Source of the DNA: Oegoconia quadripuncta
Taxonomy: Eukaryota > Arthropoda > Insecta > Lepidoptera > Autostichidae
Direction: 5' to 3'
Length of the DNA: 64,000 nt
Assembly: GCA_949316235.1 (NCBI GenBank)
Contig: OX438744.1
Location: 32,980,778 to 33,044,777 of the forward strand
Part shown: positions 1-10,316 of the stretch, piece after piece
Position numbering within the stretch: position 1 is the stretch's first letter
How the letters are laid out: each line of letters begins with the position of its first letter
Translations under genes and position numbers: made by a program
Notes under the pieces: generated by a model
Told to the model about the DNA's origin: nothing
The model's database searches: none
The model's input: the letters and a program-made list of their open reading frames with translations, nothing else

Positions 1-469
1 TACTTAGCACATAATAAAGTTTGTTATATTTGTACAAACCCAACAAAGTATTTAATATGTTTTCCTTGACAGTCAATGTCTTCAATTGCATTGTTGACAG
101 TCCGGACGGACGGAAAACGGAATATATGGTCATGTTAGTTATGGCCCATTTCCTATCCTAATCTATGACCCAACAGTGGAAATCATCATAATTATGCACT
201 TGTTGCACATGATTGTGTCCGCGTTTTTAAATAATGAAAATTCATAAACAGACCCTGGTAAGTTTACTTGTCTAGCTGTATCGGAAACGATTTAATCGTC
301 CACTGAACTGTTTCCGATAGCGGGCCTGTAGTTATGCTATTATAATACTGATATTGTCTGGTACCTATATTTATAATTACTGTTTTTTGCATTGCATAAC
401 TGAAAAATTAAAAGCGGAAATCATATAATAGCTCTGTCTGTCTCTATGTCAGTATCAGTATATCTGTCT
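1..469. other. unassigned AT-rich DNA
   Basis: I see no gene or clear repeat. A short word near 128-140 (tggtcatgttag) resembles the right end of the hAT-like element at 61749-62151, but it is too short to call. Confidence 0.4.
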
Positions 470-525
470 CATCATCTCAGCCCGTAAACATCCCACTGCA
501 GGGATATAGGCCTTCCCTCGTATAA
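470..525 (-). mobile_element. RTE-like LINE 3' end fragment
   Basis: The run around 'catcccactgcagggatata' is a degenerate form of the lepidopteran RTE tail (complement of 'ccagcagtgg'), which recurs at 6465, 8938, 15383 and 31213. It is only a fragment. Confidence 0.4.
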
Positions 526-532
526 TGAGGGA

Positions 533-795
533 GTATGGGCCAGCGGTTAAGACGCGGTCTCCCAATTTGGGAGGTACGGGTTCGATTCCCAACAGGCCAT
601 GCACCAATGAGTTTTTAATTATAATTTAATTACTTATGTGCATTTATCCGACTGCTCTTAAACAGTGAAGGGAAGCATCGCAAGGAAACCTGCATGCCTG
701 GGAAGTAAAAATTCTAAGACATGTGAAGTCCTCAACCCGCATTGGGCCAGTGTGGTGGATATCTGTCTATGAAGACACTAATTCTTCGGAAGCAC
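533..795 (+). mobile_element. tRNA-derived SINE (separate family, SINE-E)
   Basis: A tRNA-like head has a box-A-like 'agcggttaagacgc' and a perfect box B 'ggttcgattcc' at 579-589. A body follows with 'gaggaaacctgcatgcc'-type sequence (here 'aaggaaacctgcatgcc') and 'cattgggccagtgtggtgga'. That body is a very common lepidopteran repeat (from memory). The acceptor stem does not pair, so this is not a tRNA gene. The family has no second copy in the window. Confidence 0.55.
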
Positions 796-1798
796 TAGAG
801 GTATCAAGCTGAAATTAACATGTAATGTTTAATTTCACTGGCCTCATAGCCCTATTAAAATTTTGAGTTCGTAATCCTTTGTCGCGCTACAAGCCTTGCC
901 CACTTCGGCAGCAACGTCACGATGATCATCTTAAATATTTGAGAATGTTGTGGGTTCGTAGCCAAATAAGTACTCCGAAACCACTTAATATGTTTGGTCA
1001 CGCCAATATGCGTGAATTATGGCCAAGTAATTTTTCGGTGGCAACCCCGCCTAATTAAAAAGAAAAGCCCCCCTAGGAAGGCTAACGGAGGACTCTCCAG
1101 CCAGCCCAGCACCGGCCAGCTAAATCCAAGTAAACCACCACCCATATGCACACAAGACGAAACAAAACAGCGTATGGCAGAAACCAATTTCCTAAATTCA
1201 CGTGCCTATTTAAGAATTCGCACTCATGGGCACTCTCTTCAGGAGTTGCTCCGACAATGTTATTAACAGTTTTGATTCACAAATTTTAAATCGAATTTTA
1301 AAAACTTAGTAGTAATCCTTAAACACAGGAACTTGGGAAAATACTACAACACTGTACTGACTGTAAACTGAGCAAGCAACGTGTCAGAACTAAGAATGGA
1401 AAGAATTCGAATCTAAATGCATTTGAAATAAAAAAGGGAATTGAAAGGAGGCGAGCGAAGATAAAGGGAAACATGACATCAACGGCGGTGATACCGTTAC
1501 AACTTTAATAAGCTATGGCCCCATATATGACCATATTACTCAATTGTGATCATTGTATAGGGCTGACGAAGATGATGCGTTTACCTACTGTGGGATATTA
1601 CTTCTACTTCTTTTCGTGTCGAGGCAAAGTTCAAATTTTATTGGACCAAAACTTAGCAACTCCATATTATTCGTCACTAAGCTGCCCGTCCTCTGTTTTA
1701 TCTGGCCCATACCAGACCAGCTCATTTTCATAGCTGTAAACACCCCCTCTAGCCCCACTGCAATATCTTTCGGTAGCTCTCAATACCTCAATAATAAA
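796..1798. other. unassigned region
   Basis: Nothing recognised. ORFs here (90, 72 and 109 codons) are short, resemble no family I know, and lie in different frames over one stretch. Confidence 0.4.
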
Positions 1799-1852
1799 TC
1801 AGGTGTGAATGAGGTCAAGTGCCAACCCGTTGTGGAAAAAAAAAAAAATATT
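1799..1852 (+). mobile_element. SINE-C 3' tail fragment
   Basis: The sequence 'caggtgtgaatgaggtcaag' followed by 'ccaacccgttgtg' and a run of 13 A is the 3' end of SINE-C, the most frequent SINE in the window. The tRNA head and body are missing, consistent with 5' truncation at insertion. Confidence 0.75.
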
Positions 1853-1883
1853 ATTTCGGAAAATACAAATGTAGGTAGGTAAC

Positions 1884-1950
1884 TACCTACACCAATTATC
1901 TAGTCCCAAACTAAACAAAGCTGATTATTGTCTTATAATGTCTATTGATT
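1884..1950 (-). mobile_element. SINE-B-like 3' end fragment
   Basis: 'caccaattatctagtcccaa' followed by 'actaaacaaagc' matches the SINE-B 3' region on the minus strand. After this it diverges and resembles the fragment at 24000-24060, so these two may be a separate subfamily. Confidence 0.55.
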
Positions 1951-2130
1951 AAGTTGATTACTTTTTTCTCAGTGCACGTATGTATGTCTATACTATCGAA
2001 CCTGTTTTCCTTCACATTTGCAGGGTCTTGCTGGAAGAAATCTCTTTTTAGAGATAAGCTAGTGCCTTTTGTACATCCTGAATCTAGTATGTATTTGACT
2101 CGTGTGCAATAAATTATAAATAAAAAAAAA

Positions 2131-2290
2131 TAAAGCTTGTACTATGGATACTGGATAACGGTTAAACATATTAAACATTCAAGACTCTGGAATAAATGTT
2201 CGTAATCATCACACAAACATTTACCCTTCGCGGCAGTCGAATCCGCAACCGTTGGTTTCGCTGACAGGGTCCACTACACCAATCTACGAC
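2131..2290 (-). mobile_element. SINE-B copy, degraded
   Basis: Minus-strand SINE-B. It has 'aagcttgtactatggatact', the central 'ggaataaatgttcgtaat', the T-arm remnant 'tcgaatccgcaaccgttgg' and the head 'ctacaccaat'. Box B is damaged ('gcggcagtcgaatccgc') and part of the box-A region is deleted, so it should not be transcribed by Pol III. Confidence 0.75.
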
Positions 2291-2787
2291 AAATATAGAT
2301 ACTTGTTTATGTGTAACTACACAAACTTTCACTTCATTTACGGAATCTAATATCCCAATTGATTAAATAATGAAGTCTGTCGTCTAAAACAGTGTTAAAG
2401 TACAGTTAAAGCGCAATCAGTACAGTCAGCGTCCTTTGTTCCTACTATGATATAGAAACAAAGATAAATGTATCGGACTTTTTATTGCACCTAATTAAAA
2501 ATTCAAATAAAGTGCATCAACATCGATTGAACAGTCACGTGAAACACTCATTGGAATGATTTCACTTCGATTAACTTTAGGTTTGTCACGCATCTGATGT
2601 AGAGATACTTTGTTTCATGACAGTTTTATTATCTTCTTAAAAAATATGCTTTATTACTTTAATTCGTGATAAATTGTACATTGTACATTTAAATATTTTA
2701 TAGAAACATTGAATTGAATAGAATTTTATTTCCGAATATGGTATACATAAAGTTAATAACATTGTCAAACCAATATGTCATGCCAAA
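2291..2787. other. unassigned AT-rich DNA
   Basis: I recognise no gene or repeat in this stretch. Confidence 0.4.
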
Positions 2788-3014
2788 TCTAACTAATATT
2801 GTAAATGCGAAAGTTTGGATGTTTGTTTATTTGTTTGTTGCTCAATCACAGCGAAACGGAAGAACGGATTCGGATGAAATTTGGTATATAGGTAGAACAT
2901 ACCCTTAAAACATAGGATACTTTTTATCCCGATAAAGTGAGTAGTTTAGGCGGGATAAACAAATTACCACAATAAAGTTATTTAACGCAAGCGAAGCCGC
3001 GGTCGGAAAGCTAG
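2788..3014 (+). mobile_element. Helitron-like non-autonomous element, full length (227 bp)
   Basis: The element begins TCTAACTAATATTGTAAATG, ends in 'cggaaagCTAG', and sits between A (2787) and T (3015). A short GC-rich palindrome-like 'ccgcggtcgg' lies just before the end. TC...CTRR termini, A/T insertion and no target duplication are Helitron hallmarks. Its length equals the copy at 27187-27413, whose empty site confirms the ends. It encodes no protein; the 64-codon ORF across it is chance. Confidence 0.75.
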
Positions 3015-3015
3015 T

Positions 3016-3814
3016 ATGTAATAAAATACTTAAGTAGCAAACAAAATATTAATTACAATTTAGAATTTAGTCGCGTTTTATTTGGATTTTAATATTTCCG
3101 AGTAATGTCATTTAGGAGTTTTATCTTTAGACAATTTTGTTACCGGCCATAGTGATTTCACGTCATATTATTGGCGTGGCAAGCGAAGTTCTGATAATGC
3201 TTTGGGTTTGATAAAGTCATCACTTTGGTTCTCCAGAGTACCAGGTAACTATTTTTTGTTGTAAGGTAGTTTGAGTTTAAGATTAGGTAATTAGTTTGTG
3301 GGCAGGGTTTAACAGTGTTTTTAATGGACAAAATACACTTTTTTGTACAAAAATAAATATACATTTTTGAAAACATTAAGCGTAGAGATAATTAGGCTTT
3401 ATCACTAAACCTCGTCCGAGAGACCTTTATAATTGTAAGCCTATAAGTTGCGGGCCCCTGTCAATATTTCACAGATCTCCAGGGTTTCACAACAGTAGGT
3501 TAAGGTGCTTTCTTTGATTTAAATGGGGCATAATATTATCGTAGAGGTGTCGAAAAGTTTTGATAAATGGGATAAGTATATAAAAATCAAGACTAAACTT
3601 TATAACTGAAATCCGTCATATCCCGAAATAGAATGCGAGAGAAGCATAGGCACCGTATAAATCGAAATACCTAAGATTAAATTGACTTCCCGCCGTCGTG
3701 GTAAGATACAAATAAGGTTTAAAAGAAATTCAAAATGCAAAAAAGTTTATGTAGTAAATTTGAAGTAACATTTGAAATCGTCATGACATACGATTGTTGC
3801 ACATTCACAAGGTA
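3016..3814. other. unassigned AT-rich DNA
   Basis: Nothing recognised. A 72-codon minus-strand ORF (3158-3376) has low-complexity composition and no family resemblance. Confidence 0.4.
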
Positions 3815-3962
3815 GACTTCCCCAGAGAAGAACGAGCATGAAACTCAGGGATTGCACTTTTTACATAAGTATTTTTACAATTTATTATTCTACAAAAAAT
3901 AATAATAGACTGGATATCGCCGAGCGGTTCATGTCCAAGCATTCTTATTATCTACGAGGTGA
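3815..3962 (-). mobile_element. LINE 3' fragment (jockey/CR1-like family J)
   Basis: 'cagagaagaacgagca' followed by 'gaaactcaggg', and later 'atatcgccgagcggt', are the complement of the 3' part of the LINE copy at 11436-12125 (which reads 'accgctcggcgatat' then 'ttgctcgttcttctctggg'). The copy is truncated at both ends. Confidence 0.7.
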
Positions 3963-4048
3963 AATTTAATTCGTGTAATTCCTATTTAATGGTGAATCCG
4001 CTCTTAGTAGAATTCTTATAAAAAAATTCGATTATCCATACAAAGTAG

Positions 4049-4203
4049 GTAAACCATTCTGAAAACCACCTTTAGTATGGAGACCCGACAATTTTCAGCT
4101 GAATTCGGCTATGATATCTAGTAGAAATTTGTTCGTAATCAGGAGTAGAGTCACCAGCCTAAAATTGTTGAACTTCCATACTAAAGGTGGTTTCAAATTG
4201 GTT
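4049..4203. repeat. foldback (inverted) repeat interrupted by SINE-C
   Basis: Arms at about 4061-4098 and 4159-4194 are complementary: 'accacctttagtatgg' on the left and 'ccatactaaaggtggt' on the right, each followed by an 'acaattttcag/ctaaaattgtt' block. The loop 'ttgttcgtaatcaggagt' recurs as a direct copy near 4607-4624, beyond the inserted SINE-C. This suggests the foldback unit continued to about 4660 before the SINE landed. Confidence 0.6.
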
Positions 4204-4545
4204 TTTTTTTTTTTTTTTTATGCACAACTGATTGGTACTTGACCTCAATCACACCTGATGTTAAGTGAAGATGAGGTCGAAGGTGGAAGCGTACTGACCC
4301 GGAAAACCCCAACACATTTGGGGGACTGGCTATCTTATCTCTGACAACCGGAACACAACAATGCTATTAACATTGCTGCTTAGCGGCAGATTTAGATAAG
4401 ATGGTGGTAGCTAGCCAGGCGGACATTTAAAATACCCTACCACCAACCAAACCGAATACTTAAACATGTACCCGGCTGGGGATCGAACCCGCGACCTCCG
4501 AATCGTAAACCAAATGTTGTTTACATTGAGCCACGGAGGCGGTTA
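4202..4545 (-). mobile_element. SINE-C, near full length
   Basis: Read on the minus strand: a tRNA-like head (box A region 'tggctcaatgtaaacaac', box B 'gggttcgatcccc'), a body with 'ccgcctggctagctaccacc', the 'gataagatagccagtccccc' block, and a 3' end 'aacatcaggtgtgattgagg' plus an A tail (T run at 4202). The T arm pairs but the acceptor stem does not. It is one of the most complete of about 19 SINE-C copies or fragments here. Confidence 0.85.
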
Positions 4546-4727
4546 AAAAGGTTATGGGTAATCGAAATATTTTTTTACGAATTCGACTATGTTTCCTTGG
4601 GGAAAATTGTTCGTAATCAAGAGTGTCGTCACCAGTTAATGGGAATTACATGAATTCAAATTCACCCTGTATAAATTATAGTCAGAAATTGTATAATAGC
4701 CTATACATAGTATTCGTTTAATGGTGG

Positions 4728-4846
4728 TTTAGTGGATAAGATAGCCAGACCTCAAATGAGGTAAGGATTCCAGGTTATCGTGCTTCCACCTTCGGCCTCA
4801 CCTACACTTCACATTAGGTGTGATTGAGATGAAGCGCTAATGGTGA
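4728..4846 (+). mobile_element. SINE-C 3' part, divergent
   Basis: It contains 'gataagatagccag', 'gtgcttccaccttcggcctc' and 'cattaggtgtgattgaga', matching the last third of SINE-C with many substitutions. It appears older than the copy at 4202-4545. Confidence 0.6.
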
Positions 4847-5070
4847 GTAAATGGAATGAAATGAAATGAAATAAAAATGAAATGAAATGGAATGAAAATG
4901 AAATGAAATGGAATGAAAATCATTTATTCATGTAGGCAATACAGTATGCACTTATGAACGTCATTTGTTTTTTAAACTACCACTAGCTCGGAACGCGACC
5001 ACTACTGAGAAGAGCTAGCGAGAAACTCAGAGGATTTGTCTCTTTTCAATCAGTCATTTACAATCTAGAA
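4846..5070 (-). mobile_element. LINE 3' end (family K) with (GAAAT)n tail
   Basis: On the minus strand the sequence reads a short ORF end (SSEFLASSSQ, stop), then a 3' UTR containing 'gttcataagtgcata' and an irregular ATTTC-rich tail (4846-4920). The same 3' UTR occurs at 8023-8138. SSEFLA-type C-termini are familiar from lepidopteran jockey-like LINEs (from memory). Only the extreme 3' end remains, as expected from 5' truncation. Confidence 0.65.
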
Positions 5071-5094
5071 AGGTTACAACAATTTTTATATATC

Positions 5095-5330
5095 GTGTAG
5101 AGGAGCCGTTGGATGGATGGATTGTGGTACGTAAAAAGAAGAACCCACCCGTCTCTTCCCCGTAGGTGTCGTAAAAGGCGACTAAGGGACGTCACGTGTG
5201 CATTTCTGTATATTTCTAAAGGTGAACCGTGGATATTGTTTCCAACTAAAAACTTTCCAAAAACTTTTAAGCATTAAACTCTAATATTTGGGTTATCTCT
5301 AACCACCCCATTTGGGATAACGGTCGTGAC
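5095..5330. repeat. interspersed repeat R, copy
   Basis: It carries the recurring words 'ccgtaggtgtcgtaaaaggc', 'cacgtgtgcatttctgtata' and 'ggtgaaccgtggat'. The same words occur at 19166, 19535, 19890, 20825, 25935, 33182, 34480 and 62890. The class is unknown to me; it could be LINE-derived. No ORF is preserved. Confidence 0.6.
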
Positions 5331-6464
5331 GTCATGTAGGTATATATGATAACATTATTTTTCCAATTGATTTAAATAGATATTCTCATAAATCGAACAG
5401 AGTGAAGCAACTTTAACTGTGCGAACAAACTCGGGAAGTAAAACTTACTCCCTGATTAGATGCCTCGAACGAGCCTTCGGATCGGCTTTCCGATTTCATT
5501 CTCTATTTCCCTTTTTTATTTCCATTGGGCTAAGTTTCAACTTTTTAAAGCGAGTTTTCTTCTCGATGCCGATTTATTACCTGTCGATGGTAGAGGGTGA
5601 TCGATAAGAAAGTTAGGGTAGCGACTCACTTGCCGCTGTCTCGGTAGTTGGTGTACAGATTTTTCTATCTTAACCTCTCTGTCCTCTCTTTCCTTTTTTT
5701 AACTCCGCGGGTCAAGTATCTCGGCGCGCCTGTCAAATTTTCGAAAATACCTGCGGTGTTAAAAACGTTTATAGATACTCTTCTACTGGGTGTATTTGTA
5801 ATCTGTGAAAAGCAATAGCTACGGGAATCTATTATCTATGGATATAATGAATGAACACTACTACAGCTATAATACAAAAAATCAGAAAAATGTTACGAGT
5901 TGTAATATGTAGGTATACCACGATATAATTGGTATTTTTACGGAAAGTACAGATTTATTTCATGTTTTTCTTAAACTAACTTTAAAGTGGCCCTATCCCG
6001 TTTTTATTTATCATCATAGATAAGCATTTATTTTCATCCATGTACACATACATAACAAATTTTACATATGAAAAATACAAATAAAACAATAAAACACAAG
6101 TACAAAAAAATATTATGTGTGTGCTGCAGTAAACAAAAAGGCTATAGCTCAGTGTGTGGATTTGTCCGAGGCGGGCAAAACACTGGTATTCTGCTGAAAC
6201 CTGAGGGTTGGTCTGGGATAAATGGAATTTTGAAATGTGTTTGGTGTATCAAATTAAAACTAACGTTATTGGTAAATGAATAATATTCCCGTAAATCAAT
6301 CCAATCCAATGTGGCTTCAATTAATAAAATATACCTAATTAAGTTATTTATGTTGATTTTTACTTTGACCATTGAATTTTGTTTAGCGATAACTGACGTA
6401 TCTAGTTCAGCATTAAAAAATAATGTACCAGTTATTGAACCAATTATAATTATTATTATTATAT
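5331..6464. other. unassigned region
   Basis: No gene or recognised repeat. ORFs 5419-5607, 6068-6283 and 6142-6372 overlap or are low-complexity and match nothing I know. Confidence 0.4.
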
Positions 6465-6512
6465 CATCATCGTATCAACGTTCTACATCCACTGCTGAAC
6501 ATAGGCCGCCAT
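6465..6512 (-). mobile_element. RTE-like LINE 3' end fragment
   Basis: 'atcatcatcgtatcaacg' followed by 'catccactgctgaacatagg' is the complement of the conserved RTE C-terminal coding and tail sequence. It is a fragment only. Confidence 0.5.
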
Positions 6513-7186
6513 AGAATTCCAGATTTGCCCCACCGGTCATCTGTTCTTTAGAAATCTACAATACATACATGCGCTCGAAAATATTACCCTCCTTCCTGGG
6601 GTAGTCACAAACTATCTTCCATAATATAAGAGAATCGACAGCCTATTTAAAATAACCTCCTAGGAACTATATTACCTAGTGGTGTATACAGCATCTTCTT
6701 TTGAAGATTCTGCTATGCTACCAATAAACTGATTTGATATATATGTAATCAGTAGTGTATCTGCCTTATATTGCTATCTGCTTGTGGTACTAACGCCCTA
6801 AGGGTAGTGCAAGACTCAACCACAGTGAAAGTGCGCGGCGTCATCAAAACAAATCGCACTACAATCGTCCGTCTGCGCCCACCCTAAAGCATCATTAGCA
6901 TGCTCGACGAGAGCCCGAGCCACGTAGAGCTTGCAGTCGATATTTTGCCGGTATCCTGATTTATCACTCCGTCCAACACTGATAATGCCTTAATGGTGAA
7001 AGATTGAGGAAGATTGCTGAGGAAACTTCCAGATTACATCTCAAATGAAAAGGGTGTTGCAATGAAGAGCGTTTTCGACCTTGGAGATGACACCAAGAAG
7101 TTCATTTAAAAAGTTAAAAACTAAGGCTCAAATGTGTATGCTTGTATGGTATGTAAGAGTGTGTATGTATGTGTGTGAGAGTTTAT
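6513..7186. other. unassigned; one short coding-like patch
   Basis: Mostly unrecognised. In one plus frame, 7023-7109 reads KLPDYISNEKGVAMKSVFDL and then GDDTKKFI before a stop. It looks protein-like but is too short to name, and an in-frame stop lies about 21 bases upstream. Confidence 0.3.
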
Positions 7187-7245
7187 TATCATTATTATAT
7201 TATTATAAATGAGCAGCATTACTGCTGGTATGTCTATGTCACAAT

Positions 7246-7378
7246 CTATCTAATTTGCCTATCCAGGTCCTAATCTGTCTACCCACCAAATTTCATGAAA
7301 TCCGTCCAGCCGTACAGGCGTGAAGAGGTAAACGTACATACAGACACACACACACAAACCATTTATAATATTAGTTGG
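7246..7378 (-). mobile_element. Helitron-like element, second subfamily, fragment
   Basis: 'gcctatccaggtcctaatct' followed by 'ccaaatttcat' and 'gccgtacaggcgtgaagagg' is shared with 16431-16609, which still has its CTAG end. A short CA run (7337-7354) lies where copy 2 of the composite repeat has no such run. It forms the left part of the composite described at 7187-7880. Confidence 0.55.
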
Positions 7379-7562
7379 GATTGGGATTTGGTTTATTTGT
7401 TTGTTTCTCAATCACGCCGAAACGGGTGAACGGATTTGGATGAAATTTACCCTGGATTAAGACATAGAATATTTTTTATTCCTGTAAAGTGAGTAGTTAC
7501 CACGGAATAAACTTCCGCGATAAAGTTATTCAACGCAGGCAACGCCACGAGCGGAAAGCTAG
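7376..7562 (+). mobile_element. Helitron-like element, 5'-damaged, CTAG end intact
   Basis: It has 'gctcaatcacgccgaaacgg'-type sequence (here 'tctcaatcacgccgaaacgg'), 'tggatgaaattta' and 'ataaagttattcaacgcagg', and ends 'gcggaaagCTAG' at 7559-7562 followed by T. The 5' end is fused to the preceding fragment. Confidence 0.65.
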
Positions 7563-7585
7563 TTTATTATTGTTATATTATTATA

Positions 7586-7880
7586 GAAGATCAGCATTAC
7601 TGCTGGTATGTCCAAGTCACAGTGTTGGAAGAGTTCATATTGTTCATCATGTTGTTAGTCAGTCACTATTTAAGTCATCACTAGTTCCCTAAAAATTTAT
7701 CCAATCTATTCTTAAATGAATTCACTGATTGGGCGAAAACAACCTCTTCCGGCAGCTTATTCCAGGCCTGAACAACACGGTTGCTCAGAAAGTGATGGGC
7801 GAAATTGATGTCAGCTTAGCCTAATTTGCACAAGCCTGCCCAGAGTGGTGATTAGGGAAGATCCTCCCATTGGAAGCGAT
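7586..7880 (-). pseudogene. LINE reverse-transcriptase C-terminus (CR1/L2/jockey-like)
   Basis: On the minus strand, 7692-7800 translates without a stop to FLSNRVVQAWNKLPEEVV, then FAQSVNSFKNRLDKFLGN and a stop. This is the typical C-terminus of CR1/L2/jockey-type ORF2 proteins (family knowledge). The rest of the reverse transcriptase is absent. Related tails occur at 17098-17325 (one deletion) and 37595-37920. The stretch 7588-7625 ('cagcattactgctggtatgt') is also repeated at 7210-7245, upstream of the inserted Helitron-like pieces. Confidence 0.75.
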
Positions 7881-8022
7881 GCAAATCGCAAATACGAGAA
7901 GTCAATATACATTAGTGGATAAGCTGTTCTTGATGATGACGTTAAGGAATGACAGACGAATTGTACGTTGAGGTACTGAATCGAGAGAAACTTTTTTTTC
8001 CTGATTACAGGTACATATAGGA

Positions 8023-8138
8023 AATGAAATGAAAATGAAATGAAAATTCATGTAGGCAATACAATATGCACTTATGAACTTCATTTGTTTTTTAAACTAC
8101 CACTAGCTCGGAACGCGACCACTACTGAGAAGAGATAA
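8023..8138 (-). mobile_element. LINE 3' end (family K), second copy
   Basis: It shares with 4930-5020 the words 'catgtaggcaatacaatatg' (one change), 'cacttatgaac' and 'tcggaacgcgaccactactg'. Its ATTTC-type tail is at 8023-8046. It abuts a 5'-truncated SINE-C at 8148 across a short A run, so one insertion probably landed at the edge of the other. Confidence 0.65.
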
Positions 8139-8147
8139 AAAAAAATA

Positions 8148-8335
8148 TCTTAATCTGCCGCCAAGCAGCAATGTTAATAGCATTGTTGTGTTCCGGTTGT
8201 CAGAGATAAGATAGCCAGTCCCCCAAATGTGTTGGGGTTTCCGGGTCAGTACGCTTCCACCTTCGACCTCATCTTCACTTAACATCAGGTGTGATTGAGG
8301 TCAAGTACGAACCCCTCGTGCATAAAAAAAAAACA
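8148..8335 (+). mobile_element. SINE-C, 5' truncated
   Basis: It starts inside the SINE-C body at 'atcttaatctgccgccaagc' and runs through 'aagatagccagtcccccaaa' to the 3' end and A tail. The tRNA head is missing. The sequence is close to the consensus of the better copies, so it is probably a fairly recent insertion. Confidence 0.8.
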
Positions 8336-8571
8336 AAACAAAATGTGGTTTTTAAATAGGTAATTTTTTAAACCTGCCATTGCTTTTCATATTGATTTCT
8401 GCTGTCAATACGTTGTAAACTAACATTCTATGGAATTTGCTAACTATGTAAACAATCCGCCATATTGAAATTGTCTTTGAATGATGAATTTACTAGTGAT
8501 GGGCAAGACTCTTAATTACGAGTACTCCTTTACTTGTTGTCAAACTATATCTGACCAACCAAACCAAAACT

Positions 8572-8755
8572 GTCGACCTGTTTGGTGTATGGATATTTTC
8601 ATTTATAATAAGTATTTATAATAATTATTTATTTACAAAACAAAGTTATTTCATATACTCAACCATCTGGTATCCACAACACAAGCCTATAGTTGCTTAA
8701 AGGGGAACTAGATGGCGCTATGTGTATGTCCAAGGATATTTATTTATTTATATCG
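8572..8755 (+). mobile_element. SINE-A, head deleted internally
   Basis: It begins 'gacctgtttggtgta', jumps directly to 'tggatattttcatttataat', and continues to 'ggaactagatggcgctatgt' and 'aaggatatttatttattta'. Box B and the central domain are gone, so it cannot be Pol III-active. Other SINE-A copies are at 21876, 30289, 32890, 35897, 49443 and 50474. Confidence 0.75.
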
Positions 8756-8937
8756 AACAATAAAATACCGAAAATAAAAAACAATTAGGTACGAGAGAGA
8801 TCTGAGATCGTCTTTTGTTTAAATAGCAAGTTCCATAGAATGACACTACACGTACGGAACACATTTACGTAGCGTTCTGTCTTCGTAATAGTTGTTGAGA
8901 CCACCACGAATTTGCGAACAGATACCATCTTCGTTTC

Positions 8938-9035
8938 CTGGTTCATCATCATCAAATGAGCCACAGGACGCCCACTGCTGAACATAAGCTTCCCCCATAG
9001 ATTTCCAGAGCGACCTGCCTGCAATGTTCTTCATC
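8938..9035 (-). mobile_element. RTE-like LINE 3' coding fragment
   Basis: 'catcatcatcaaatgagcca' followed by 'cgcccactgctgaacataag' and 'gaacattgcaggc' (complement) matches the C-terminus of lepidopteran RTE-type ORFs. It is one of several decayed copies. Confidence 0.55.
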
Positions 9036-10261
9036 CATTCCTTACTTATGAAGTTTTAATGATTTATACTCCCAATTGAAATTGTTAGTAGTGGCTCTTC
9101 GACGTATTTCCTTATTCAACGTGGAGAGTGTGCGATTCATACCTTATATAATCTAAGTCGAGAGGTAACCCTAATAAACATTGACCACTTCTTGCAAATC
9201 ATCCCTTCCATCGTTATACATATATATAAATAATTATGTCTACGAGGATTGCGTTTGCTACACTTGTTTCTTGTATCTAACTTTTACCTCTCTTTCACAA
9301 TTTAAGAGCATCGCTTTTACCATCCTGGTATCCTGTACACTCAGCTGCATTAATTTATTATAGTCGTTGCTGAAAAATATGTTTTCTTAAGCTGATACAA
9401 GAAACGCACCGGTTCCCCAAGTTGACAATTCTTCTTGTTTACTCTGTTTGATTTTATTTATTTTTAACCGTGTAGAAATAATTGTAAGATGATTGAAGGA
9501 GAATACCTTTATATTAATTATAAAATTGCTAATTTGATGTTTTCTTGCGTATGAATAGCGGCACCTACAAGATTGATTAAAAGGTTGGTTTTGGCATTTT
9601 CTCCAAGTCAGACAATTTTAACAAATAATACATATTCTATAGGTACATTATTGAACAAAAAACTAAAATCATTCAAAATTATCAGACACTGATGATTTGT
9701 GTCTGTACGTTTCTTGTTGTTTTTATTTCTTGTTTTCATAAATTCTACAAATTCAGGTGGAGAGTTATCGCAAGTCGTTTTAATTGCAGGATAGCAATTC
9801 TATTTTTAAAATGTGATCCAGCACAGCTAAGGGGGTCTTATCTGAAGAATCGCAGTTACTAGATCTAAGAATTACTTGCTCATGATCATACATACTTTGG
9901 ATACAGAACCGTAGAACGAAACAATCATGAGTTTTTAGTCAGATTCTTTTCACGATAACTCGACGGCACCTTAGTAGGGGTATTCGTTTTCTCTCACCGT
10001 ACAGGTACCCTTGCCGTTATTTATTGAAAGTCATGAATACAAAACAGAGTCGACTTGTACTTTTTACTTGCCTTTTTTTCCTGTTTTATTGTTTGTTTGT
10101 TTATGTTTCCGTCCACAGACAGGTGGGAGGATTGTTTATTGTGTACAGATTTGGGTTTATTTTGACAACAAAATGCCTTTCTTTGAGATAAAGTAAGATT
10201 ACATAAACAGCAAACAATACTTCGAAATATGAAATAAGTCTACAATGTTGGTCTGAAAGTC
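9036..10261. other. unassigned AT-rich region
   Basis: I see no recognisable gene, SINE or DNA transposon in this 1.2-kb stretch. Confidence 0.4.
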
Positions 10262-10316
10262 GAAAGAAAGTCATAGGATAAACATATTTCCGCGATAAAT
10301 TGTTGCACGAAAGCTA
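10262..10316 (+). mobile_element. Helitron-like 3' end fragment
   Basis: 'ataaacatatttccgcgata' followed by 'gttgcacgaaagCTAG' (CTAG at 10313-10316, then T) is the last part of the Helitron-like family. The rest is missing. Confidence 0.5.

Noticed and set aside
4846..4925. CRISPR-like or satellite array
   Set aside because: It is an irregular ATTTC-type LINE tail with no spacers.
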